Positions 7,801-15,048 of a DNA stretch of 15,085 nt are shown here, in pieces. The notes below the pieces were generated by a model. The model had not been told where the DNA came from. It ran no database searches and worked only from the letters and a program-made list of their open reading frames with translations. The stretch covers positions 33,466-48,550 of the forward strand of contig DHPK01000021.1 in the NCBI GenBank assembly GCA_002407845.1, in the 5' to 3' direction. Position 1 is the stretch's first letter; the number at the start of each line of letters is the position of its first letter. The DNA comes from Leptolinea sp. UBA5366. Its GTDB lineage: Bacteria; Chloroflexota; Anaerolineae; Anaerolineales; Anaerolineaceae. The position numbers and the translations under genes are program-made.

Positions 7801-10800
7801 TTCCTTTAATGTTTATGTACGCGGCAACTATCAGGTTGTTTTTGATAAAGACCCGCTTGAATTCACCCAACAGGTCGCGTCAACTGCGACCGTCATCGGT
7901 TCAGACGTGAACATCACGGACGGGAAAAGCCCGCTGTTCAACCTGTCACCGCAGACGCGCGTGAAAACGATCAATGCTGGCTACATCTATGAAAGTCCGA
8001 CAGAGCCGCGAACCGGCACGAAAGTCTGGGTTAACGGCTCGGCGAGCAATCGGCCGGATGTCTGGCTGAGACTCTATCGGCAGGCTCCCACAGGCGAGGT
8101 TGAAGCGGTTCCGAACGTAGCGCCGCTGAAAGTGCCAGCGGCTGCCCCGTTCACTGTAACCTGGCCATCCGTGGCAATCAACGATCCCGGCATCCGTCCC
8201 TATACCTTCACGGTGCGTGAAACCGATGCAGCCGGCGATCCGCTGACCCCGCTCAATTACACCAAGAACGAGACCGGGCTGACCGTCACGAATACTTATG
8301 TGATCCCGAAAAACGCAGAAGCAACCGCCACCAAAGTTTGGGATAAAGGTCCGGCGCTGAAGCCGACCATCTGGTTCAGCCTGTACCGCAATATCGCCGG
8401 AGGCACTGCTGAAGCTGTTCCGGGCGCGGATGTGAAAACATTGCCGGATGGGACGACCTCTGTCAGCTGGACTGGATTGGAAAAGACCGACATTAACGGA
8501 AATGAATATACCTTCTCCGTCAAGGAAGTCGATATTAACGGAAATAGCTTTACTCCGCCGAACTTTAATAAAGCAGAATCCGGATTGACCGTGACGAATA
8601 CCTATGTCCGCCCGGTTCGCTTGATTGTGGTTGAAAAAGAATGGGTTGGCGGTGCGGAGCCGCGACCGCAGATCTGGCTGCAGCTCTATCGCCGGATTGC
8701 CGGATCCAATGATCCTTGGGAACCCTATACGGATAAGCTGGATGACCGGCAGACGATTCTGCCCGGCGACCGCTCGTTGACCTATGGAGATCTGCCCTAC
8801 ACGGATTACTACGGCAACCTGTACGAACATAAAGTTGAAGAGTTCTTTGATACGGCTGGAACGCAGCTGACCTATCCGAACTATGCAAAAACAATTACTG
8901 GACTGAAAATCACCAACACCTACGTGCCGCCCAAGAATGGGACGGTCACTGGAACGAAGGTCTGGGTGAACGGCTCAGCGCCGCGTCCGACGGTCTGGTT
9001 TAAGCTGTTCCGGCAGGTCGAAGGCGGTTCGCTGGTTCCGGTTCCCGAAACTGAAGCGCCATTAAAAACGCTGCTGGACGGGACGACCTCTGTGACCTGG
9101 ACGAACCTGACTGAGACTGATCTGCAGGGACGGCCGTTCAACTTCACGGTGCGTGAAGTCAACGAAGCCGGGCAGGAAGTTGCCCCCGAAAATTATCAGC
9201 CTTCGGTCAGCAGCGATTACCGAACGATTACCAATACCTATCAGATTCCGTCTGCTGACGCAATCACAGCTAAAAAGATCTGGGTCAACGGTCCGCTCAA
9301 TCGGCCGACGATTTGGTTCCGGCTGTATCGCAATCTCAGCGGCGGAACGGTTGAGCCGGTGCCAGGCGCAGAAATCAAGATGCTGACAAACGGCACATTA
9401 GAAGTTACATGGACGAACATCCAGAAAACGGATATCAACGGAAAGCCTTACACCTTCACAGTCCGCGAGGTCGATGCAGCCGGCAATAACTATAAACCGG
9501 CGGATTTCTCGAAACAGGAAGCGGGATTGACGGTGACGAATACCTATGTGATCCCGAAGACCGCCAGAGCGACAGCAACCAAGACCTGGGTGAATGGTTC
9601 GACTCCGCGGCCGACGACCTGGTTCCAGCTCTATCGCAATACCAGCGGCAGCGCTCCAGAAATCGTTCCAGGCGCAGAAATTAAAGCATTGGCGCCCGGC
9701 ATCCTTTCGGTCGATTGGACAGGGCTCGAATCAACGGATATTAACGGTGAGACTTATATCTTTACTGTCAAAGAGACTGACAGCGCAGGCAACGACGCAG
9801 TTCCGGCGAACTATGAGAAGCGGGAAGTTGGGTTGGCGGTCACAAATACTTATGTTGCGCCGGCGAACGGGACTGCCGAGGCACAAAAGACTTGGGTCAA
9901 CGGTCCGGATACCAAACCGGATATCTGGCTCCAGCTCTACCGCAGTGCGGGCGGAGAAACACCGCGCGCCGTTCCGACGGATCAAGCGCCGATCAAACGC
10001 CTTAGATTCCCGGAAACGACGGCTTCCTGGGCGAATCTGACTGAAACGGATCTCAACGGAAGACCTTATACTTTCACGATCGTTGAGCTGAATACGGATG
10101 CAGTTGATGCTCCGCCGCCGAATTATCAAAAAGTTGAAAACGGTTTGAACGTGACCAACACCTACGTAATCCCAACCGACGGAACCGCAACCGGGAACGT
10201 GATTTGGGTAGACGGACCGCGGATCAAACCGATGGTCTGGCTGAAATTGTATCGTGTTCTCGAAGGCGGAACCCGCGAAGAAGTGCCGGGAGCCGGCTTG
10301 ATGCAGCTTGAATCGGGAACGACATCCGTGACCTGGACCGGACTCGAAAAGACCGACATTAATGGCAAACCCTATACCTTCTCTGTTCAGGAAGTCGATG
10401 GGACGGGCGCGGATCTGACCCCAGAAAATTATCGAAAATCTGAATCGGGCATGACTGTTACCAATATTTACGTTGTCCCCCGAAAAATCCTTCAAGTCAC
10501 TAAAGTCTGGGAAGGCGGACCTGAGCCGAAGCCTACCGTTTGGATCATGCTGAAGCGGCGCATTGAAAACGGCGAATGGGAGAACATTGAAACCGGTGTT
10601 GAGAAGATCGTTCCGGGTCAAACCTCCTACATGTACGGCACCTTACCGGCAACTGACATTAATGGCAATCCATACATTCACACAGTTGAAGAGGTCAACC
10701 AGGACGGCACGCCGATTACGCTGCCAAATTACCAGATCGCGGTGGATGGGCTGCAAATCACGAACACCTATGTGATTCCGAAAAATGGCAGCGTGACCGC

Positions 10801-13627
10801 GACCAAAGTCTGGGACGGCGGTTCGGAACCGCGCCCAACGATTGGATTCCGTCTGCAGCGTCAGTCGCTGATGGTTCCCAAGCAATTCGTGCCGAATGTG
10901 CCCTGGCTCAAACTTGAACCCGGCACGACCAGCGTAACTTGGGAAGGGTTGGAAGAGACTGATTTTAATGGAAATCCCTATACTTTCAGCATCGTTGAAT
11001 TGAATGAACTGGGCGGCGAAGGCGTGCCTTTGAATTACACCGCCCTTCTCAGCGCGGATGGACTGACAATGACCAATCACTACGAGCCTCCTCAGGATGG
11101 TGAAGTTACGGCACAGGTGATCTGGGTCAACGGACCTGCTGTCAATCCGACTGTCTGGTTTAAACTGCAGCGATCGCAGGTTGATACAGATGGAAATGTG
11201 ACCTTGCTCGAAGATGTTCCTGATATAACTTTAAAGGAACTCCCGAATGGAACAACAAATGCCAAATGGACTGGACTGGAAACGACATGCCAGAACGGCA
11301 GGCCATTTATCTTCTCCGTGGTTCAGGTCGATCAAAATGGAAACGATCTGACTCCGCCTAATTTCATCAAGGAAGAACTTGGGCTGACAGTCATCAACAC
11401 TTTTCAGATTCCGACAAACGGCGCGGCTGCTGCAAAGAAAATCTGGGTCAACGGCCCGGCTATCGCTCCGACAATCTGGTTTAAATTGCAGCGCACGATC
11501 CCCGGCGGACAACCGGAGGACGTGCCAGAAGCTGAGCTTTACCGACTCATCGACGGTTTCGAGGATGCGTCATGGACTGGGTTGGACGAAACTGACATTG
11601 ATGCGAACGTCTACACATTCTCCGTAGTGGAGACCGACGGAACCGGGCAGGCAAGCGTTCCGCCGAACTACCGCATGACGAAAAAAGGCATGGAAATCAC
11701 CAATGAATATGTCGTCCCAACTAAAGGCTCAGCGGCTGCAAATGTCGTCTGGGTCAATAGACCGGACACTCGCCCAACTGTCTGGCTGAAGCTTTATCGC
11801 CAGACTGATGGAGGACAATTGGAAGAGGTTCCTGAACTGCCAATCCGGCAGCTCGATAACGGGCAGCTGACTGCTGGCTGGGACAATCTGGCTGAGACGG
11901 ACATCAGCGGCAATCCTTACACCTTCTTTGTCAAAGAGGTCAACAGTTTGGGAGTTGATTGGACGCCGGCTCAGTATACAAAGGATGAAACCAACCTGAC
12001 CGTGACGAACACATTCGTCGTATCAAAAGATGCAAAAGCAACCGGAATAAAAAGCTGGGTCAAGGGTCTGGCATCGGATCGCCCGACTGTCTGGTTCAAA
12101 CTCTATCGTCAGATTGAGGGCGGAACCGTGGAAGCTGTCCCTGATGTGCTGGTCAAGGAACTGCCGAATGGCACGACCAGTGTGAGCTGGGAGAACTTGG
12201 AAGCGTCTGATCTCGCTGGAAACACTTACATCTTTACGGTGCGTGAAACGGATGCTGCCGGGAACGACTTTGTGCCGGAGAACTACACCAAACGGGAAAA
12301 TAACCTGACTGTGACAAACAGTTATAAGATCCCGACCGCAACAGTCACGGGAACCAAGGTCTGGAACAACGGACCTGAACCGCGGCCATCGGTCTGGTTC
12401 AAGCTGCAGCGCTCAATTGGCGCTGACACACCGGAAGATGTCCCGGTCGAACTGACCGAACTGATCAAAGAACTGCCCGACGGAACGCTGTCCGTTTCAT
12501 GGAACGACATCGAAATGACTGATCTCGACGGCAACCCCTATCGCTTCACGATCAAGGAACTCGACAAGGGCGGCGGTGACCTCGCTCCGATCGACTATAT
12601 CAAGGACGAAGACGGTCTGACTGTCACCAACAGCTACAACATTCCGAAGAGCGGCGAGGCGACCGGCACGCTGACATGGGTGAACGGTCCGGATGAACCG
12701 CCGACTGTCTGGTTCATGCTTTATCGCGAGCTCCCGAACGGCACTGCGGTGCCTGTCCCGGGCGTCGATCTCATCGAACTGCCCGCTGGGACGACCGCAG
12801 CCCATTGGACGAATCTGGAACAGTGCGACCTGCGCGGCAACTTCTACACCTTCAGCGTCCGGCAGGTGGATGCCGCAGGCAATCCATTGACACTGCCTGA
12901 ATATGACAAGGAAGAAGTCGGGCTGAACGTGACCAACACCTATCGCATTCCGATGGATAGTGAGGCAGTTGCGAACCTCATCTGGGAAGGCGGCACGACC
13001 CCGCGCCCGACTGTTTGGTTCAAACTCTATCGCGAGATTGAGGGCGGAAGCGTTGAAGCGGTCCCCGATGCGGAGACTCAGATGCTGGTTGACGGCGTGT
13101 TGAGCGTTTCATGGACAAATTTGGCAGGGACGGATCTGGCAGGCATGCCCTACACGTTCAGCGTGCGGCAGATCGACGAAGCCGGAAATGGCTTCACGCC
13201 GGATGGATATGTGAAACTGGAAGAAGGACTGACAGTGAAGAACAGTCAGTTCCAGCCTAGAATTCTGGTTCAAAAAGAATTGGACAACTGGGAATCGCAG
13301 GATGTGTTCGATTTCGTCTTTGCCCGCCGGGTGAACAATAAGCTGACGGATAAAGTCAACTTCAAGGTCGCAGCCGGAACAGAACCATATATTCTGCCGG
13401 ATTTGGAAATCGGCGCAGAATACGTCGTGACGGAACAATTGAGCGATCTCTGGCGCCAGGTCTCAGCAGTGTGCGTCTCCTCGCTCCCCGGCAAGACCCA
13501 ATCGCCTTATCGGCTCGTCCTTGAGAAAAATGAATCCGTGACCTGCACCTTTGTCAACAGTGTGCTGTTTGTGGTCGATCCGGACAGTGTCCTGATCCCC
13601 GAAACTGGATTCTCCGATAAAAACTAA
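4820..13627 (+). CDS. Giant secreted Cna B-repeat surface protein (2935 residues)
   Basis: Probable extracellular stalk or adhesin. Residues 1-31 are a signal peptide (MKNQKRIILF start, hydrophobic core, cleavage near APAAA/Q). Residues 32 to about 930 are beta-rich and unassigned, with a D-x-D-x-D-G loop at 710-715 (possible Ca site) and a DUF11-like stretch near 757-800 (YYRVTINNRSDVSVKTVDV). Residues 941-1055 resemble the SdrD B domain (DVNKDG loop at 948-953). Residues 1065-2814 are 17 tandem Cna B-type domains of about 103 residues, each running from (T)K-x-W through an E-x-D motif to VTNTY. Residues 2815 to about 2910 form another prealbumin-like domain with K, E and N at equivalent places and two Cys. 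The end is IPETG (2926-2930) plus five residues, with no membrane helix or basic tail, so it is not a standard sortase substrate. Start: ATG with a weak GAGAAG upstream; the signal peptide fixes it. It forms a single-gene unit with its own terminator. Target ligand unknown. Confidence 0.92.
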   Translation: MKNQKRIILFALTCIFLFLMIGMIDPAPAAAQTGTYSISLDPVKKDAANNPVWSYPSGESFVIYSTVTVSDVAPPMDNNVITVTFPKKWIADVTAPNAVGVTVTTRHTATDYVFDFTYDRMTGGMIASLPITIRMQNLKTPNGYEMPMTQELRSAAGDLLAAPASHPNPNTANKVTSTAEVKLTYYTRSFREYAGYPDPADITKIDPLKPRAIPIETLFYTNNTASSIGKYCDTGHKVTLTLPAGARLATAAESQYARYWTSSTSAAGVTTVSRVFSCTSYWGNSISEMAPIAFPGFPFSPNQNTYDTEIPWTVDVLDADRNPVPEYQVSSVTKLALIPNPPPPNGSGVRKSLRTGSLYRYYMTPDNMDRETAWDIVNTEPTMTVKPEEPFTIKLYGFRDYSLDQDLYYSGFQLQPIPANFIDPANAVKFKVYGTKGTQKDLLYTSTNAAEAAARITIPPDATGTNSYYTELWLEFDNDVSVTYNPVPAGQSSTLTWTVFTKVKPERWDKNNETVNNQIVSLNGLQYNYTTIYSNTVAVRPDNWRTTPSASSYTYVMIYVYRRSIDSAFAVTPTRMVGLNDAVPIALGLRLAIDPADLFPENLNYYAVMPEGVSPDPNTPVTFCGKAVASEVVYNFLGTGKKALVIRDLQKLLPTCSNVYSAAVNFKQLIGPSTAEGANVVDHYFTWSNNDQVKSNNVYGAINRYMDALDLDQDGNVTEYFEKVPQELVYSPPKQIYTQKWLSTDPGLDKIWFAEGQVAIDMELPYYYRVTINNRSDVSVKTVDVLDVLPYVGDHTVVPDANNLYHARNSEFRVELTGPITSASPKYDFFYSTDTQPADIATLSGSTINWMTQAQVEATSSWGAINLIRIRLKTGEELPSKEVVSFDFPVKTPLNKELTRYSRAFNSGATFAGTAGGGGPIDPANYLEFGSASAAVNWYTVSGIAFSDVNKDGIKQDTEPILINRPVRIVDESGNPVTVNGVPLAGQTDASGAYSFNVYVRGNYQVVFDKDPLEFTQQVASTATVIGSDVNITDGKSPLFNLSPQTRVKTINAGYIYESPTEPRTGTKVWVNGSASNRPDVWLRLYRQAPTGEVEAVPNVAPLKVPAAAPFTVTWPSVAINDPGIRPYTFTVRETDAAGDPLTPLNYTKNETGLTVTNTYVIPKNAEATATKVWDKGPALKPTIWFSLYRNIAGGTAEAVPGADVKTLPDGTTSVSWTGLEKTDINGNEYTFSVKEVDINGNSFTPPNFNKAESGLTVTNTYVRPVRLIVVEKEWVGGAEPRPQIWLQLYRRIAGSNDPWEPYTDKLDDRQTILPGDRSLTYGDLPYTDYYGNLYEHKVEEFFDTAGTQLTYPNYAKTITGLKITNTYVPPKNGTVTGTKVWVNGSAPRPTVWFKLFRQVEGGSLVPVPETEAPLKTLLDGTTSVTWTNLTETDLQGRPFNFTVREVNEAGQEVAPENYQPSVSSDYRTITNTYQIPSADAITAKKIWVNGPLNRPTIWFRLYRNLSGGTVEPVPGAEIKMLTNGTLEVTWTNIQKTDINGKPYTFTVREVDAAGNNYKPADFSKQEAGLTVTNTYVIPKTARATATKTWVNGSTPRPTTWFQLYRNTSGSAPEIVPGAEIKALAPGILSVDWTGLESTDINGETYIFTVKETDSAGNDAVPANYEKREVGLAVTNTYVAPANGTAEAQKTWVNGPDTKPDIWLQLYRSAGGETPRAVPTDQAPIKRLRFPETTASWANLTETDLNGRPYTFTIVELNTDAVDAPPPNYQKVENGLNVTNTYVIPTDGTATGNVIWVDGPRIKPMVWLKLYRVLEGGTREEVPGAGLMQLESGTTSVTWTGLEKTDINGKPYTFSVQEVDGTGADLTPENYRKSESGMTVTNIYVVPRKILQVTKVWEGGPEPKPTVWIMLKRRIENGEWENIETGVEKIVPGQTSYMYGTLPATDINGNPYIHTVEEVNQDGTPITLPNYQIAVDGLQITNTYVIPKNGSVTATKVWDGGSEPRPTIGFRLQRQSLMVPKQFVPNVPWLKLEPGTTSVTWEGLEETDFNGNPYTFSIVELNELGGEGVPLNYTALLSADGLTMTNHYEPPQDGEVTAQVIWVNGPAVNPTVWFKLQRSQVDTDGNVTLLEDVPDITLKELPNGTTNAKWTGLETTCQNGRPFIFSVVQVDQNGNDLTPPNFIKEELGLTVINTFQIPTNGAAAAKKIWVNGPAIAPTIWFKLQRTIPGGQPEDVPEAELYRLIDGFEDASWTGLDETDIDANVYTFSVVETDGTGQASVPPNYRMTKKGMEITNEYVVPTKGSAAANVVWVNRPDTRPTVWLKLYRQTDGGQLEEVPELPIRQLDNGQLTAGWDNLAETDISGNPYTFFVKEVNSLGVDWTPAQYTKDETNLTVTNTFVVSKDAKATGIKSWVKGLASDRPTVWFKLYRQIEGGTVEAVPDVLVKELPNGTTSVSWENLEASDLAGNTYIFTVRETDAAGNDFVPENYTKRENNLTVTNSYKIPTATVTGTKVWNNGPEPRPSVWFKLQRSIGADTPEDVPVELTELIKELPDGTLSVSWNDIEMTDLDGNPYRFTIKELDKGGGDLAPIDYIKDEDGLTVTNSYNIPKSGEATGTLTWVNGPDEPPTVWFMLYRELPNGTAVPVPGVDLIELPAGTTAAHWTNLEQCDLRGNFYTFSVRQVDAAGNPLTLPEYDKEEVGLNVTNTYRIPMDSEAVANLIWEGGTTPRPTVWFKLYREIEGGSVEAVPDAETQMLVDGVLSVSWTNLAGTDLAGMPYTFSVRQIDEAGNGFTPDGYVKLEEGLTVKNSQFQPRILVQKELDNWESQDVFDFVFARRVNNKLTDKVNFKVAAGTEPYILPDLEIGAEYVVTEQLSDLWRQVSAVCVSSLPGKTQSPYRLVLEKNESVTCTFVNSVLFVVDPDSVLIPETGFSDKN
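8012..13261 (+). repeat. Array of 17 tandem Cna B-type domain repeats
   Basis: In-frame protein repeats of about 300-325 bases, diverged at DNA level. Approximate starts: 8012, 8315, 8612, 8938, 9256, 9565, 9868, 10180, 10480, 10789, 11098, 11419, 11728, 12034, 12337, 12652, 12958. A typical unit reads: x-T-K-x-W-V-N-G-P, then P-T-V-W-F-K-L-Y-R, an acidic loop with VP, S-V-x-W-T-x-L-x-x-T-D-x-x-G, YTFxVxE, a loop with PxNY, and GLTVTNTY. Repeats 3 and 9 form a second subtype (YG-x-LP, YxHxVEE in place of SWTGL, YTFxVxE). The Lys of strand one is replaced by Val or Leu in repeats 8, 11, 13, 16 and 17; Glu is replaced by Gln in 11, 16 and 17; Asn is present in all 17. Confidence 0.9.
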
Positions 13628-13644
13628 AGCTGCTAACTGAGTGC

Positions 13645-13675
13645 AAACCTCCCGCAGGAAACGGGAGGTTTTTTT
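13645..13675 (+). terminator. Rho-independent terminator of the giant gene
   Basis: AAACCTCCCG (13645-13654), 7-base loop, CGGGAGGTTT (13662-13671), then more T to 13675. A perfect 10-bp stem 17 bases past the TAA. Confidence 0.95.
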
Positions 13676-13702
13676 GTCCTGATTTGGTTCATGCCGTGAA
13701 CA

Positions 13703-13740
13703 GCTCAGATCGGAAAGATTCCGATCTCACGATCCTGAGC
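13703..13740. repeat. Compound inverted repeat, function unknown
   Basis: AGATCGGAA (13707-13715), AGA loop, TTCCGATCT (13719-13727) is a perfect 9-bp hairpin. It is framed by GCTCAG (13703-13708) and CTGAGC (13735-13740), which can pair with each other. No T-tract follows on either side, so this is not a simple terminator. It lies in the 245-base gap between the giant gene and the membrane protein. The rest of that gap holds no gene I can support. Confidence 0.5.
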
Positions 13741-13872
13741 AGGGCACGCTTGAAAGGATGATGGCTCGCGGTACAATCCACTGTGGAAAGATTTTTCTCA
13801 TTCGTCAGCGCTGGAAGACCGGGCGTTGCCGCCCGAGCGATGCGATTGAACGTCTAAAAACAGGAGAATTCC

Positions 13873-14337
13873 TTGAACCGGAACGATGCGGCTGGATACA
13901 AAAAATCACCAATTTATCGTTTTGAACCATACGTTTTTATCTTTTTCGGCATCTTTCATCTGCACCGAATTTGGGGACTGCTGAACCGCCGTGCTTACGC
14001 AAGCTTTTGGCTCGGGTTATTGGATAACCGAGGCGGATTGTATTTTTTGCTGATGGGCACGCTGGCTTTATTGTGTATCGCAGGTATTGCGGTTTTTATC
14101 AAGCACCGAGGTCAAAATTATTGGTGGCGCTGGATCTATCTCTTTGGCGGCGCCTACCTTCTTTTTGATTTATTCGCCATCTTGATCAAACTGGAGTTTT
14201 GGGATCGGCTCTTACGCCTGATGTTTGATATCACTGGCCGTTACTGGAACCTTATTTGGGGGAGCTTTTCCTTGATCGGGCTGCTTTCGCTCATCCTTGG
14301 GCTCCATCTTCTGAAACAATTCAACCAAACGCATTGA
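13873..14337 (+). CDS. Small four-helix integral membrane protein, unknown function
   Basis: 154 residues with four predicted membrane segments at about 18-36, 55-76, 86-106 and 126-147. Aromatic and basic residues sit at the boundaries (HRIWGLLNRR after the first helix, QNYWWRW before the third). I recognise no catalytic motif or family. The TTG start is the first possible one after an in-frame stop at 13855-13857. It is backed by AGGAG with about 6 bases spacing; the next in-frame Met is residue 61, inside helix two. It lies downstream of the giant gene but behind a strong terminator, so it probably has its own promoter. A role in export or anchoring of the giant protein would be pure guesswork. 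Confidence 0.8.
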   Translation: MNRNDAAGYKKSPIYRFEPYVFIFFGIFHLHRIWGLLNRRAYASFWLGLLDNRGGLYFLLMGTLALLCIAGIAVFIKHRGQNYWWRWIYLFGGAYLLFDLFAILIKLEFWDRLLRLMFDITGRYWNLIWGSFSLIGLLSLILGLHLLKQFNQTH

Positions 14338-14640
14338 TTGCACTTTCTAATGAATAACCTTAAAGCGATAAATTTGGTTTGTGAGGAATTTTATTCCTGC
14401 AGTTAAAGTTGATTCAATCAGCAAAATCATGACCAAGTTTTTTAAGCGTTTCACCGTTTTCCCACGCCACTTTTAAAAAGAACTAATTACAGCCTGATTT
14501 TGGTCTGCGAAATAGGTTGCCTATCCTCGCTTGCCTAATTCCCAGATTTACCTCATTCTTTTATTAACACTGTTCTTTTCCTCTGCAAACGCTAAAAGAA
14601 CTCTTTTGCAGCCTGATCTTGATCTGGAATTAGGGTGCTG
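14338..14640. other. Gene-free AT-rich stretch with a degenerate direct repeat
   Basis: No credible coding frame. A decayed two-copy direct repeat is visible: about 14475-14520 and about 14594-14638, period 119 bases, sharing AAAAGAAC and, around the core, CAGCCTGAT and TCTG, followed by a TAGG or TTAGGG box. A short hairpin AGGAAT-TTT-ATTCCT lies at 14384-14398 without a T-tract. This could be the decayed continuation of the SH3b-containing locus to the right, or independent intergenic repeats. Confidence 0.45.
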
Positions 14641-14647
14641 ATCATCA

Positions 14648-14875
14648 CTAATTCCCTACCCCTTTTCCCTCCCCTACTTCCTCCCCAGGGAAGCTTCGTT
14701 CTTTCATGAGCTCTGCGCCTTGATAGCGCGCGGCTGCCCATCTGCCGGGCGCTATTTTAATCCAGCAAGTTTCTGAGTGCTCCAGTTCAAGCACGACACT
14801 GTCCCTCGGCAGTCTGTCGATCGCCGGATAGGTGATTCCGGGCTTGCTGCGGACATTCAGCCGTTCGCAGCTCAC
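14648..14875 (-). pseudogene. SH3b-domain remnant, copy 1
   Basis: A 75-codon frame from a GTG. Residues 3-57 read as an almost complete bacterial SH3 (SH3b) domain: CERLNVRSKPGITYPAIDRLP, then WIKIAPGRWAAARY and a final GAEL. Such domains bind cell-wall glycan or peptides and normally occur in tandem in larger secreted proteins. Here there is no signal peptide, no other domain and no clear ribosome site. The tail after the domain is low-complexity Gly/Glu. Two codons before the GTG the frame is closed by TGA. It is best read as a fragment of a broken gene, though a tiny free-standing protein cannot be excluded. Confidence 0.5.
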
Positions 14876-14991
14876 CGATCATCACTTATTTCTTCCCCTT
14901 TTTCCTCACCAGAAAAGCTTCGTTCTTTCATCAGCTCTGCGCCATGATAACACGCGGCTGCCCACCTGCCGGGCGCAATTTTGATATGCCT
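14872..14991 (-). pseudogene. SH3b-domain remnant, copy 2 (C-terminal part only)
   Basis: On the minus strand this frame reads IKIAPGRWAAACYHGAEL, the same end of an SH3b domain as in copy 1. It then runs MKERSFSGEE and a charged tail to a TGA at 14872-14874, which overlaps the GTG of copy 1 in another frame. The N-terminal half of the domain is missing: homology stops just upstream of IKIAP. DNA similarity between the copies is strong over about 14691-14764 versus 14915-14988, with an indel of about 13 bases in the linker. Together the copies look like the tandem SH3b tail of one frameshifted, truncated gene. Confidence 0.55.
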
Positions 14992-15023
14992 TGAGGCAGT
15001 CGAACTCGTGAAACGAGAGAGAC

Positions 15024-15048
15024 AAAAATCCACCCGCTATGCGGGTGG
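15024..15048 (-). terminator. Minus-strand terminator of a gene right of the window
   Basis: Read on the minus strand: CCACCCGC (15048-15041), ATA, GCGGGTGG (15037-15030), then ATTTTT. A perfect 8-bp stem with a T-run. No minus-strand gene in the window ends just upstream, so it would serve a gene beyond 15085. A second small hairpin (CTCGT-GAA-ACGAG, about 15005-15017) follows. The last 37 bases of the window show nothing further. Confidence 0.65.

Noticed and set aside
7946..10621. Minus-strand frames of almost 300 codons (7946-8830, 9731-10621) and several shorter ones inside the giant gene
   Set aside because: They recur in step with the Cna B repeats, have Arg/Ile/Asp-rich shadow composition and no ribosome sites: antisense echoes of repeated coding DNA.
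13761..13925. 54-codon ATG frame before the membrane protein
   Set aside because: Overlaps the better-supported membrane protein, has a badly spaced AAAGG and no recognisable content.
15024..15048. End hairpin of an IS200/IS605-type element
   Set aside because: The hairpin plus T-run is explained by a minus-strand terminator; no transposase or second end is visible, though the neighbouring second hairpin keeps the idea open.
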